Positions 17,307 through 27,400 of a DNA stretch of 41,104 nucleotides are shown here, piece after piece. The notes under the pieces are model-generated. The model had not been told where the DNA came from. It worked only from the letters and a program-made list of their open reading frames with translations, and did not search any database. The first letter of the stretch is position 1; the number at the start of each line of letters is the position of its first letter. This DNA is from Candidatus Cloacimonadota bacterium (lineage in GTDB: Bacteria; Cloacimonadota; Cloacimonadia; Cloacimonadales; Cloacimonadaceae): positions 1-41,104 of the forward strand of contig JAQUJJ010000016.1 of the NCBI GenBank assembly GCA_028681035.1, written 5' to 3'. Position numbers and translations under genes: made by a program.

Positions 17307-17936
17307 ATGAACGGCATCTTTGTAACCTTTGAAGGCATTGAAGGCAGCGGAAAAAGCACTCAAGTGCGTATGCTTGTTGCTGCTTTGCAACAGCTAAATC
17401 TACCCTATCTTACAACTCGCGAACCGGGTGGCACAATTATTTCGGAAGCCATCCGCTCCATTCTGCTAAATCCGCAGTTTAAGGAAATGAAGCCCGAAAC
17501 GGAATTGCTGCTTTATTGTGCCAGCCGAGTACAGCATACCGGAGAGCTTATCCTTCCCGCATTACAAGCTGGTAAAATAGTTATTTGTGACCGTTACTTT
17601 GATTCCACTTACGCCTACCAAGGTGCAGCGCGTGAGCTAGACGAAAACCTGATAGACACGCTAACTACTTTTGCTACATACGGACGTATCCCAGATATCA
17701 CCTTTCTAATAGATTTACCGGTTGCTGTTGGTTTAGGAAGGATTCAAGACCGTCAACTAGACCGTTTAGAACAGGAAAATGCCGCCTTTCACGAAAGGGT
17801 GCGTGAACAGTTTTTATCTATTGCCAACAAATGCCCTTCCAGATATTTTGTCCTTAATGGCTTGGATAGTCCTGAAACGATACACAATGAAATTATCTCT
17901 GCCCTGCAACCTCTTATAGGAGAAAGAAATGATTAG
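17307..17936 (+). CDS. tmk: Thymidylate kinase
   Basis: 209 residues, dTMP to dTDP. P-loop GIEGSGKST (10-18), then TREPGGT, the DRYFDST motif (DR followed by catalytic/binding residues) and an Arg-containing lid region RQLDRLEQE. AGGA lies 9 nt before the ATG. It overlaps the following protease gene by 8 nt. Confidence 0.97.
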   Translation: MNGIFVTFEGIEGSGKSTQVRMLVAALQQLNLPYLTTREPGGTIISEAIRSILLNPQFKEMKPETELLLYCASRVQHTGELILPALQAGKIVICDRYFDSTYAYQGAARELDENLIDTLTTFATYGRIPDITFLIDLPVAVGLGRIQDRQLDRLEQENAAFHERVREQFLSIANKCPSRYFVLNGLDSPETIHNEIISALQPLIGERND

Positions 17937-19521
17937 ACCTAAACAGAAGCTTGCCCTACTGTCTATTATCAGTATTTGGGTACTTGGTACGATACTGTTA
18001 ACCGTTGCTACAAATGCCTATGCCCAGAATCTACCCCAAAGCACTAACCTATATTCGCAGATCCAGCTTTTCAGCGAAGTTCTGCAAAAGCTGAAGCAGA
18101 ATTATGTTACCGACCTCTCTGATGAAGAGCTTATTAAGGCGGCTATCGTCGGGATGCTGGGTTCTACTGACCCTCATACCACATACTTCACTGCTTCTGA
18201 ATTTAAAGATTTTACTACCAGTACTAAGGGTGCTTTTGGTGGCTTGGGTATTCAAATAGACAAGATTGGGGATTATATCACTGTTGTTTCACCTATAGAG
18301 GGGACTCCTGCCTACCGCATGGGCATTACCGCTGGCGATAAAATAGTGAAAGTAGATGGTGAATCTGTAGTAGGATTCACCACCGATGAATCTATCAAAC
18401 GTATGCGTGGAGACGTTGGGACTTCAGTAGAAATCACCATCAGCCGCCCCGGGCTAGCACAGCCACTGATTTTCAATATCATCCGTGAAACCATCCAAAT
18501 AAAAAGCGTGCCCTACAGTTTCAAGCTGGATAACGGCACTGGTTACATTAGAATCACCCAGTTTAGCGAAAACACCAGTACTGAGCTGCGTGCCGCCCTA
18601 AAAACTCTTGAAGAACAGGGCATCAGCGGGTTAATTATAGACCTTCGTTACAACCCCGGCGGTTTATTGGATCAAGCAGTAGATACAGTGAACGAATTCA
18701 TCGGTCAAAATAGGCTCGTGGTGGAAACCAAGGGACGCACCGAAAACAAGCAACTCTATACCCGCTACAACACAAAAGAACGTAACTACCCCATTATCGT
18801 GTTGGTGAATGAGGCTTCTGCCAGCGCATCCGAAATCTTTGCCGGCAGCTTGCAGGATTGGGATAAAGGGCTTGTGATGGGCAAGAACACCTTTGGCAAG
18901 GGCAGTGTCCAACAGCTTATCCCTCTTTCCAACGGCAATGGTGTGAAAATCACCACTTCCTATTATTATATTAAAAGCGGACGGTGCATCCATAAAATGA
19001 GTAACGACAAGCTCCTGAAAGGGCAACAACTAAGCGAAACCGAGCTTAAAAGCGAAGACGAAAAGAACCATAAACAGATTTACTACACTGCAAATAAACG
19101 CAGAGTTTACGGTGGTGGCGGTATCACTCCGGATATATTAGCCGAAGCCGATTTCTTAACCTTATTTGGTGCAGAACTTCGCCGCAAGAATGTGTTCTTT
19201 AACTTCACTGTAGATTACATGGTGGCTCACGATCATAAATTAGCACAAAACTTTGAGATTAGCTCTGCCATAATGGACGATTTCCTGAGCTACGCTAAGA
19301 AAGAAGATATCAAATATACCGCTGCGGATGTGGATAGTGCCAATGCCTATATCCGCAACACTTTGAAGAGCGAAATGGTGCGCAAGGTTCGTGGGGATCA
19401 GGATGCTTACAAGATTACTATTGCTCAAGATAAGCAACTTATGCAGGCTGTAGATTTATTTGATCGCTTTAAAACCATGAAAGAGCTATTCGACCATGCT
19501 GCCAGTATAAAGAAAGACTAA
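17929..19521 (+). CDS. Carboxy-terminal processing protease (S41 family, CtpA/Prc-like)
   Basis: 530 residues exported to the periplasm: signal/anchor helix at 9-29 ending near AYAQ. A PDZ domain spans about 100-175 (GGLGIQI, GDKIVKVDGESV). The S41 catalytic domain follows, with Ser299 in NEASASASEIF and the Lys324/Gln328 pair in TFGKGSVQ; spacing matches the Ser-Lys dyad of E. coli Prc. Such enzymes trim C-termini of envelope proteins and regulate cell-wall hydrolases. SD AGGAG at 17918-17922. Confidence 0.95.
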   Translation: MIRPKQKLALLSIISIWVLGTILLTVATNAYAQNLPQSTNLYSQIQLFSEVLQKLKQNYVTDLSDEELIKAAIVGMLGSTDPHTTYFTASEFKDFTTSTKGAFGGLGIQIDKIGDYITVVSPIEGTPAYRMGITAGDKIVKVDGESVVGFTTDESIKRMRGDVGTSVEITISRPGLAQPLIFNIIRETIQIKSVPYSFKLDNGTGYIRITQFSENTSTELRAALKTLEEQGISGLIIDLRYNPGGLLDQAVDTVNEFIGQNRLVVETKGRTENKQLYTRYNTKERNYPIIVLVNEASASASEIFAGSLQDWDKGLVMGKNTFGKGSVQQLIPLSNGNGVKITTSYYYIKSGRCIHKMSNDKLLKGQQLSETELKSEDEKNHKQIYYTANKRRVYGGGGITPDILAEADFLTLFGAELRRKNVFFNFTVDYMVAHDHKLAQNFEISSAIMDDFLSYAKKEDIKYTAADVDSANAYIRNTLKSEMVRKVRGDQDAYKITIAQDKQLMQAVDLFDRFKTMKELFDHAASIKKD

Positions 19522-19532
19522 TTGGAGGACTT

Positions 19533-20162
19533 ATGATTAAGGAAAGTAGGCTTAAGAAAATGCAGATTTATGTTGCCGATGACGACGAGATTAACTTGAA
19601 ACTAGTAAAGACAGTATTGAATCAATCCGGTTTCGAAAACATCCATGCCTATACCTCTGGGAAAGAAATGTTGGTGGATGTGCGGCATAACTGCCCTGAC
19701 CTGCTTTTACTGGATATCATGATGCCGGGTTTCAGCGGCTATGAGGTTTTAGAATGGATTAAGCGCGACCCCAGCTTGGAACACATTCCGGTTATTATGA
19801 TTACCGCCGCATCTCTGGACGACAATCTAGAGCCTCTGAAACGTTCTTTTGAAATGGGTGCTATGGATTTTATCAGCAAACCCTTCTCCAATCTGGAGCT
19901 TACTCTGCGGGTAAAATCTGCCCTTCGGCTGGAATACTCGCGCCAAGCTTTGGAATCTGCCTCTCAAAAGATATCTTCTCTGGAAAAGCTGCTGCCTATT
20001 TGCTCTTACTGTAAGAAGGTACGTGCCGATAAGGATTATTGGCAGGAAGTGGAGGTTTATATCTCTGAACACACTGATACCATGTTCTCCCACTCCATTT
20101 GCCCAGATTGCTATCACACCCATGTAAAGCCGCAGATAGAGAATCTGAAAAGAAAAAAATAA
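19533..20162 (+). CDS. Response regulator: receiver domain plus C-terminal four-Cys zinc-ribbon-like module
   Basis: 209 residues. Receiver domain 10-130 with the acidic pocket (DDDE 16-19), phosphoacceptor Asp61 in LLLLDIMMPG, Thr91 and Lys116. After a helical linker comes LPICSYCKKVRADKDYW (about 154-170), then FSHSICPDC (185-193), giving two CxxC pairs (157/160 and 190/193). This tail is familiar from the ends of PAS/receiver signalling proteins, but there is no DNA-binding or enzymatic output domain. It may bind metal or act as an adaptor. GGAGG lies 4 nt before the ATG, 11 nt after the protease gene. No histidine kinase is adjacent; the nearest is at 36.0-36.9 kb. Confidence 0.9.
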   Translation: MIKESRLKKMQIYVADDDEINLKLVKTVLNQSGFENIHAYTSGKEMLVDVRHNCPDLLLLDIMMPGFSGYEVLEWIKRDPSLEHIPVIMITAASLDDNLEPLKRSFEMGAMDFISKPFSNLELTLRVKSALRLEYSRQALESASQKISSLEKLLPICSYCKKVRADKDYWQEVEVYISEHTDTMFSHSICPDCYHTHVKPQIENLKRKK

Positions 20163-20174
20163 CCTTCAATAACT

Positions 20175-20260
20175 GGAGCTATAGGCATCTTGCCTATACT
20201 GGAACGGCAGGCGTCTCGCCTGCCGACACAAGCGTGACGCTTGTCTATTCCTGTAGCTCC
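20175..20260. repeat. Hairpin-string element bounded by GGAGCTAYAGG / CCTGTAGCTCC
   Basis: Three short palindromes in a row (TAGGCATCTTGCCTA, GGCAGGCGTCTCGCCTGCC, ACAAGCGTGACGCTTGT) lie between inverted outer sequences GGAGCTATAGG and CCTGTAGCTCC. Related elements occur at 32511-32622 and 41041-41096. It lies just after the response regulator stop and could act as a mRNA 3' structure. Confidence 0.78.
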
Positions 20261-20391
20261 TACTCATTGCAAGCCATCACCTTTTTTTACATGAAAGATA
20301 CCCTGTATAAGTCAAAAGTTGGGTGCCGTCTGTGTATTCTACCTGGCTGCACAAGATAAAGGTAAAAGTAAAACAAGCAAAGCAAAAATCG

Positions 20392-20794
20392 ACTCCACAC
20401 TTACTTTAGGATCAAGCTCATTTATGGTGGGTTGGATAAATTGAGATACAAACATACAAGACAGAAGTCCCAGCGGGACAAAAGGTATTAGCGACGGGTT
20501 TTAACCCGGCGACAATGGAGAAAAAGAACATTGCTAGTCCCAGCGGGACGACAAATGTAATCATATATGTTCGTAAGTATTAACGCAAAGAAAAAGCCAC
20601 CTGTCACCCCGATGGGGTTCATCTATATGACGTATTTATCACGCCGGGTTAAAACCACATTTTAGTCCCAGCGGGACGCCAGATGGGATGAAGTTTATTT
20701 GGCAATATTTGTTGGCTATACAAAGACAGCTTTCGCCCTGATGGGGCTTTCTTTGGAATAATATATTCATTAACACCGGGTTTTAACCCGTCGC
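20392..20794. repeat. Long hairpin-string repeat, copy 1
   Basis: About 403 bp, almost identical to the block at 20797-21218. It contains GTCCCAGCGGGAC palindromes at 20467 and nearby positions, a CGACGGGTTTTAACCCGGCG-type hairpin, and GCCCTGATGGGGC. No open reading frame looks like a gene. The order GTCCC-hairpin, then GGTATTAGC, then a CCGGGTT-hairpin resembles the mobile element at 30791. Confidence 0.9.
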
Positions 20795-20796
20795 GA

Positions 20797-21218
20797 ACTC
20801 CACACTTACTTTAGGATCAAGCTCATTTATGGGGCTCAAGTTCATTTATGGTGGGTTGGATAAATTGAGATACAAACATACAAGACAGAAGTCCCAGCGG
20901 GACAAAAGGTATTAGCGACGGGTTTTAACCCGGCGACAATGGAGAAAAAGAACATTGCTAGTCCCAGCGGGACGACAAATGTAATCATATATGTTCGTAA
21001 GTATTAACGCAAAGAAAAAGCCACCTGTCACCCCGATGGGGTTCATCTATATGACGTATTTATCACGCCGGGTTAAAACCACATTTTAGTCCCAGCGGGA
21101 CGCCAGATGGTATGAAGTTTATTTGGCAATCTTTGTTGGCTATACAAAGACAGCTTTCGCCCTGATGGGGCTTTCTTTGGAATAATATATTCATTAACGC
21201 CGGGTTAAAACCCGTCGC
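20797..21218. repeat. Long hairpin-string repeat, copy 2
   Basis: Second copy, offset 405 bp at its left end and 424 bp after a 19-bp internal duplication of the CTCATTTATGG region. Very few point differences are seen (for example TTTT to TTAAAA in the last hairpin), so the duplication looks recent. Confidence 0.9.
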
Positions 21219-21372
21219 TAATACCGATCATCCCCAAAGGGATTAAATTTGAACATCCTAAAATAGTTGCCGAGTAGCCCATATATACAATCACCCACTC
21301 TAAATGAACATGAGCCTTACTTTATCACTCATCACATCGTTACTTTGTCACCCCATCACTTCGTGGGCAAAC
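21219..21372. other. Non-coding stretch with fragment of octamer repeat
   Basis: No gene seen. Degenerate TTTATCAC, TCATCACA, TCGTTACT, TTGTCACC units at about 21318-21352 belong to the octamer family in its reverse orientation. Confidence 0.5.
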
Positions 21373-21404
21373 AAAAAGCCCCCACGCTCAATGCGCAGGG
21401 GCTT
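21373..21404 (-). terminator. Intrinsic terminator of the giant surface-protein gene
   Basis: On the minus strand the stem AAGCCCC(T)GCGC / GCGTGGGGGCTT is followed by TTTTTGTTTG: a GC-rich hairpin with a U-tract, about 63 bp past the stop codon at 21467. Confidence 0.85.
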
Positions 21405-21466
21405 AGTATTTGGGTAAGCTATACGCTTCGTAAATACAGGATAAACCTGTTTACAAAGCTATGGTC

Positions 21467-24400
21467 TTACTTTCTGTTCTTGAGGTTTAATCTGCCCTTA
21501 GGGGCATGTTTAGCAGTTCTGCTAGCTTGGTTTCTAAGGTTGTTTACGCGTGTGATGGCTGCGTTTTTCGAAGGAACCGTACTATCGGCAACAACTTTGA
21601 AGAAGTGCATATCTTCTGTACCTAAGTAAGTATAGGTAAGCAAGCTAGTAGTCGTCAACAAAGTCCATGATATTTCGGCTGCATAAGGATCGGCAGCACC
21701 GTACACTTTGTAGCTATTAGCACTCGTAACGGCAGCCCAACTAAGGGTAGGACCTGTTACACCATTTGTGATAGTAACTACAGGAGTATCAAGGCTTCCC
21801 AATCCATTGGTGATATTAACACCGATAGCCCAGGCACCGGGGTTGGACAATGTGTATAGGGTCCCACCATCGTTTACAAATGTTGTTCCATAATCGTAGG
21901 TGCCATCAAAGAGGAAGTAGCTTCCCATGGGGATATCTTCATAAGCCACTAAGAAGTATGGAGTGGTGATATTGATGTTGTAGGATGTGAGATCAAAGGT
22001 ATCATAACCCTGTGCGGTAAAGCTAACAGGAATGGCACCAGTTAGATCTATTTGATTAGTTCCATCATAACTATACACATGCAAGTTAGCATTGAGAGCG
22101 GTGTAGGCTGAACCATCTGTGGTGTTTAATACCATGGGAATACCAGTTCCGTAGAAGGGGTTTGTAAAGAGAACGGTAGGACCAAAGTCCATAGTGGTGT
22201 AGCCAAGATAGGTTGTTCCGCCTTGATCGTACCAAACCCAGGTGGGGTTGTCAACGTTGAAGGAGAAATTATCTGTTGTAACTTCGTTAAGCTCACTATC
22301 CCAGGCTTTGATGTTATAGGTAACGGTTGTGCCAAGAATCTGAGCAGGGATATCAGCATAGTAACCATTGGTATCAAATACCATAGTAACCATGGTGAAG
22401 TTAAGTGCATCTGTTGAATAATACAGCTCTGCGCCGCCAATAGGATTATTCCAAGTGGCATCATCAACTATTTCTGCATAGACACTATACCTAATATCAT
22501 CGCGAGGAGTATTCAACACGGGCAGATGAGTAATCGTGGGAGGAATAACATCCACGGTCAATTCATAGATGCTTACATCGTCAATGTACCAATCATCAGC
22601 ATCAAAACCCTGATAATTGAAGGCGAAATAGACTGTCTGTCCAGCATAGGCATTAAGAGGCACCGTAGCATTTGACCATGCAGCAGCAGCAGCATCTTGT
22701 GACCATAGCTCAACCCAGTTAAGGTCTGTGGGATCATTAGTAGTGTTTACCAACACACCATTGTAAATCATATATGTTGGAAACGCGTTGTAATTCCACC
22801 AAGAGAGGAGATAATCACCTGTGGCAGGAATGGTGGCAGGACGAGTAATTAACCAGCCATCTTGATCAGGTGTTGCGGAACTATAGCCATGCTTGAAGGA
22901 ATTGGGAGAGGAGCGCTTTTGTGTAGTACTTCCAGCCCAAGAAGTTCCGCCGCCATCCTCATTACTCATTACCCAAGCGGTGGGTACGGTAAGTGCTGCG
23001 TCGAAGTTCTCTGTCCAAGGATAGACTGTGATAGGAGCATTGGGATCACTTTCAATCTCAAAACTCCAAGCAGGATCAACTACAGCATTTCCATCACCAT
23101 TGATGGCTTTTACTGTCCAGAAGTAATAATCCAGATAACCAAAGGTAACTAAACCTTCAGTAACAGGATTGAAATGTGTATTTGTGGTTACCCATGTAAG
23201 TTCATCTTCTATGGTACCTTCATCAGTAGCCATATACACACGATAAGAGGTAGGAGTTCCACCGGTAGCAGCAGGAGTCCAAGTAAGGTCAAATCCAGCT
23301 GAGGATAAACCTGTTGCACCAGATACTGGAGTATTTAGAGTTACAGCATCTGGAGCACCAGCGACATTGGGTGTTGCAGTCAGGCTGATGTTATCCAGGT
23401 TGATGGGTGGTGGTGTTCCACCGCTACCATCGTTTCTCCAGGAGAAGACCAAGCGTTTCACCGTTCCGGAAATAGTTCCGGGTAGGGTGATGCTTCCTGC
23501 TGTCCAGGCGGATTGTACGCTGTAATTTGCCAATCCCACTAGGTTGGCTGCCAGAAGCTCCGTACCTGCGACAGGGGTAACACTGGTATCTACCAGGTAA
23601 ACCCTCATTCTATCGTATGTTGATTCTCCTACATTTTTCCATTGGAATGTAAGCGGGAAGTCAATGCAAAGATCATCGAAGGCAATATCACGGTAAACAT
23701 GAGCAACCGAGGTAGTGCCCGTAGTGTAAGCATTGCTCACGCCTGCATCGTTAGACACGTATGCCGAGGATGTGCCTGCATAAGGATCAGCGGTACCAAC
23801 ATACCAAGCATTGGTTTGGGTTCCATTAACGAAAACCCAGTCGCCCTGTCCGCTTTCCCAGTCCTCTGTAAGAGGCAGAGTGGCGGGCGCATTGGCAGTA
23901 CCGGTGAAATCGATGGTATCAGTGGTACTGGCTGCATCAGTATAGCTAACTGTTACAGTTCCAGTATGAGGACCTCCAGCTAACAAGGGAGTGTATTTCA
24001 CCTTAAAAGTGGTGGATTCTCCGTTGGTTAAGCTATGGTCAATAGGAGCAATCTCTTCCACGGAATAGTAAGTATCACTGGTAGCGATACTGGCTATAGT
24101 AAGAGTACCAGGTCCCGTGTTTGAGATAACGAAGGTCTTTTCTGCGGATCCACCGATTAGGGTTTTACCGAAATCCCAAGTTGCAGTAAGGTCGGGTACA
24201 ATGGTGTAGATTGGATATTCCGGAGTTTCACGGAAAACCACGTTATCAACCATCAAGTCGTTATCACCACCACCAACAGTAGATTCGCCATAGAAGGCGA
24301 AGTATTTTGTTCCAGATACGGTTAAGGGGATGGTATAACTTGCACCAGTAGCAGGAATTCCATCAAACACATCAAGAGAGGTGGTATTGTTCCATTCTCT

Positions 24401-27400
24401 GATGATGGTAGGTGAACTCATGGTGGGGCTATCGCTCATCACTACGATGAGTTTATCATCAGCCTGTTCACCAGCGACTGGGGCTATTGTGGCATTATAA
24501 TCTACTAATCCCATATCGAACATAAGTTCGTAGTCACCAGTAGCGGGAATGTTTATTGGAGGTGTAATCAACCAACCATAACGAGAGGAGCCATAAATAT
24601 TAATGCTTGCACTCTTGTTTGTTGGAGAGGTTACGTTCAACCAATCATCCTGAACCCATTGGCTTCCACTTGAATATGTTCCACCATACAAGCCATTAAG
24701 TCTCGACCAGCCTGTGGGTGCAAAGGTCCCGGCAAAGTCTTGCAGATAAGGGGTTGTTGGGGTTACATAGATAGTGGGGTCTGCCTTTACGGTGAAAGAG
24801 CGAACTGTGTTCGGGCTGGCATCACCGGCTGTATTTGTAGGCACAATAGACCAAGTATAGGTCTCTTCCCAGGTAAGGGGGGTTGAGAAGGTATAAGGGG
24901 ATCCTGAGGCAGTACCTACAAGATCGCCAGCGATAAATACGCTACCCTGTGCAGCGTAGCTAGTGGCATCAGTAATATACACCTTGTATCCCGTGGGAAC
25001 GCCACCCGTGGTAGGATTTGTCCAGGTAAGGGTGGGATAATTGCTTTGATTTAATGCATCAACAGCAGGTGCAGTTTGTGTAACAGGATCGGGAACCACA
25101 GGAGTGATGTTCGGTCCGATTACGTGATCTACATAAATGCTTCCACCCGTGGTTTGGGTGGGAGTTCTGAAGCCGATGTAGTAGTTATTGCCAGCAATGG
25201 CACTGAGGTTGATACTGATCGGATACCAGATACCAGTGGCAGCGTATGTGATGTCTGTGTCAATCTGGGTCCAGGCAAGGCGATCAGTAGAATAAACAAC
25301 CTGCAATACCTGCGATGTGGCACTGGCGCGGGTATAGAAATCAATCTTGCTGTTACCATCGATGGTAAGTAGCGGAGTTGATAACACATACACGATGCTG
25401 GTGGAAGTGTACTTGTAAGCAGAGGCAGTTCCCTCGAACAACGGGGTTGAGGTGCTGCGGCTCCAGCTTCCACTGCTACCATTTGCCCATCCAGCGGGCG
25501 GAACGGTCACTTCAAAGCCAGCAGCGAGTTGGAGTGCTCCAGGTGTGCTAAATGACCAAGTGGGGCAACCCACTGTGCTGCCATTCGCATTGTAAGGCAC
25601 TACTTGCCAGTAATACTGTTGACCGATAACAGTTGTGGTAGCGAAGGTAGTATTTAAGCCATCATATACAACATCACCTTCAAGGAAATTGCCGGTGGTG
25701 TTCATATATACTTTGTAGCCTGTTGCTGGTTCGCCAGTTACTGCTGGAGCAAATTTAAGAATAGGGTTCATCAGAGTAACATTGCCATCAGCAGGATAAA
25801 CGAGCGTTGCAGCTTCGGGAGCTACTGCTTCCGGCACTTCGATAACTACGTCATCTAAGTATATTGTCTGATATGTGCTACCTTGCCCATGCCTGAATGC
25901 AATGTAGTGGCTTGAGCCAGCATACGCAGAAAGGTTCACAGAATACTGTGCCCAGGCTGCAGCTGAAACGTTGACAGTTTGCAACGAAGTGAATGTGGCA
26001 GTCTGTCCAGGGACATCAACAGTACCTACTTGCAGAGTATAACCAGTGCCACCATAAGCCATGAATTTAACTCTTAAGGTGTTAAGCGCAGGATCTATCA
26101 ATGGCGTAATCAGGATCAAATCTGATGCTGAATCACTGGAGTTATATATTCTAATTCTATTCGGTGTGGAATAACCGGAAGTTACAGTTTCCACAACGCC
26201 GTATGTAGAAGTATCAGTAACTTTCTTTGACCAGCCCAAAGGAAGGGCAGGAGCAGTTACAGTATCGAAATTCTCAACATGAGGAAGGTCTGCCGTATAG
26301 AGCGTGGGATCCACGCAGCTACCGGTAAGATCAATTACTGTATCTGTGGAGCGGGTATCAGTAATAGTTACAGTACCTGTATGGTCTGCACCCTCCACTG
26401 TAGGTAAATACTGAACAGTGAAGCTGGCAGATTGAGCGTTAGTAAGATTAACAGGGCTGGGATCAACTGAAACACTATAATAACTGCCAGCAGCAGCTAT
26501 ACTTGTAATACTCAGTGTTCCTGGTCCTGTATTGGTGATAGTGAACTGTTTTGTAGCAGGGGTGTTGATAACAACCTGATCAAAATCCCATTCTGTTACG
26601 TCGGGACTAAGGCTCAGGATAGGATTCACAGGGGTTTGACGGAAGGTGATGTTATCCACCATAAGGTCATTATCAGTATTGGCTGTAGTTGATCCTGCAT
26701 AGAAGGCAACATACTTGGTTCCGGCAGTTCCCAAGGGAAGGGAAACGGTCATACCCGCAGGAGGAATGTCATTCATCACATAGGGCGAACTGGCGTTGTC
26801 CCAAAGGCGTAAGGTATTAGCCGGAGCCCAGCTTGTGCCGTCGCCAACCAGAACTGCGAATTGGTCGTCTGTGCCATTGGTATCCGGAGGAAGGTTATTC
26901 GCATAGTCCATATAGGCGACGTCGAACATCACTTCATAATCAGCAGCGGGAACGGCAATGGGCGGAGAAATAAGCCAGCCATTACCAGTGCTGTAGATGT
27001 TCATTCTGGCAGCTTTATCAGTAGAAGAGCTTACGTTTTTCCAGTCATCCTGAATCCAGCTACCGGTGCCTGAAAATACAGTTGGATCTGCCAAAACACC
27101 ACCAACCTTTGTCCAGTTTAGCGGAGGGAAGGCATCTGTGCTAAGTGTCCCAAAATCATAAGTTGTTGGGAAGGAGGTGATGGTGGGATCAAAGCAACTA
27201 CCGCTCAGACTAATCACGGTGGTTGGCGTGAGGTCATCTGTGATAGTTACTGAGCCTGCATAAGGGCTTTCAACTGGTGTAACAACTGTGGGCAGATACT
27301 GAACGGTGAAGGTAGTGGATTCACCGGCGGTAAGTGCCATGTCATCAGGTGCTACACTGATGCTATAATATGTACCAGAAGCAACTACGCTGCTAAGGTT

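Noticed and set aside
21267..21629. 120-codon plus-strand frame overlapping the end of the giant gene
   Set aside because: Runs through the terminator and the antisense of a coding region.
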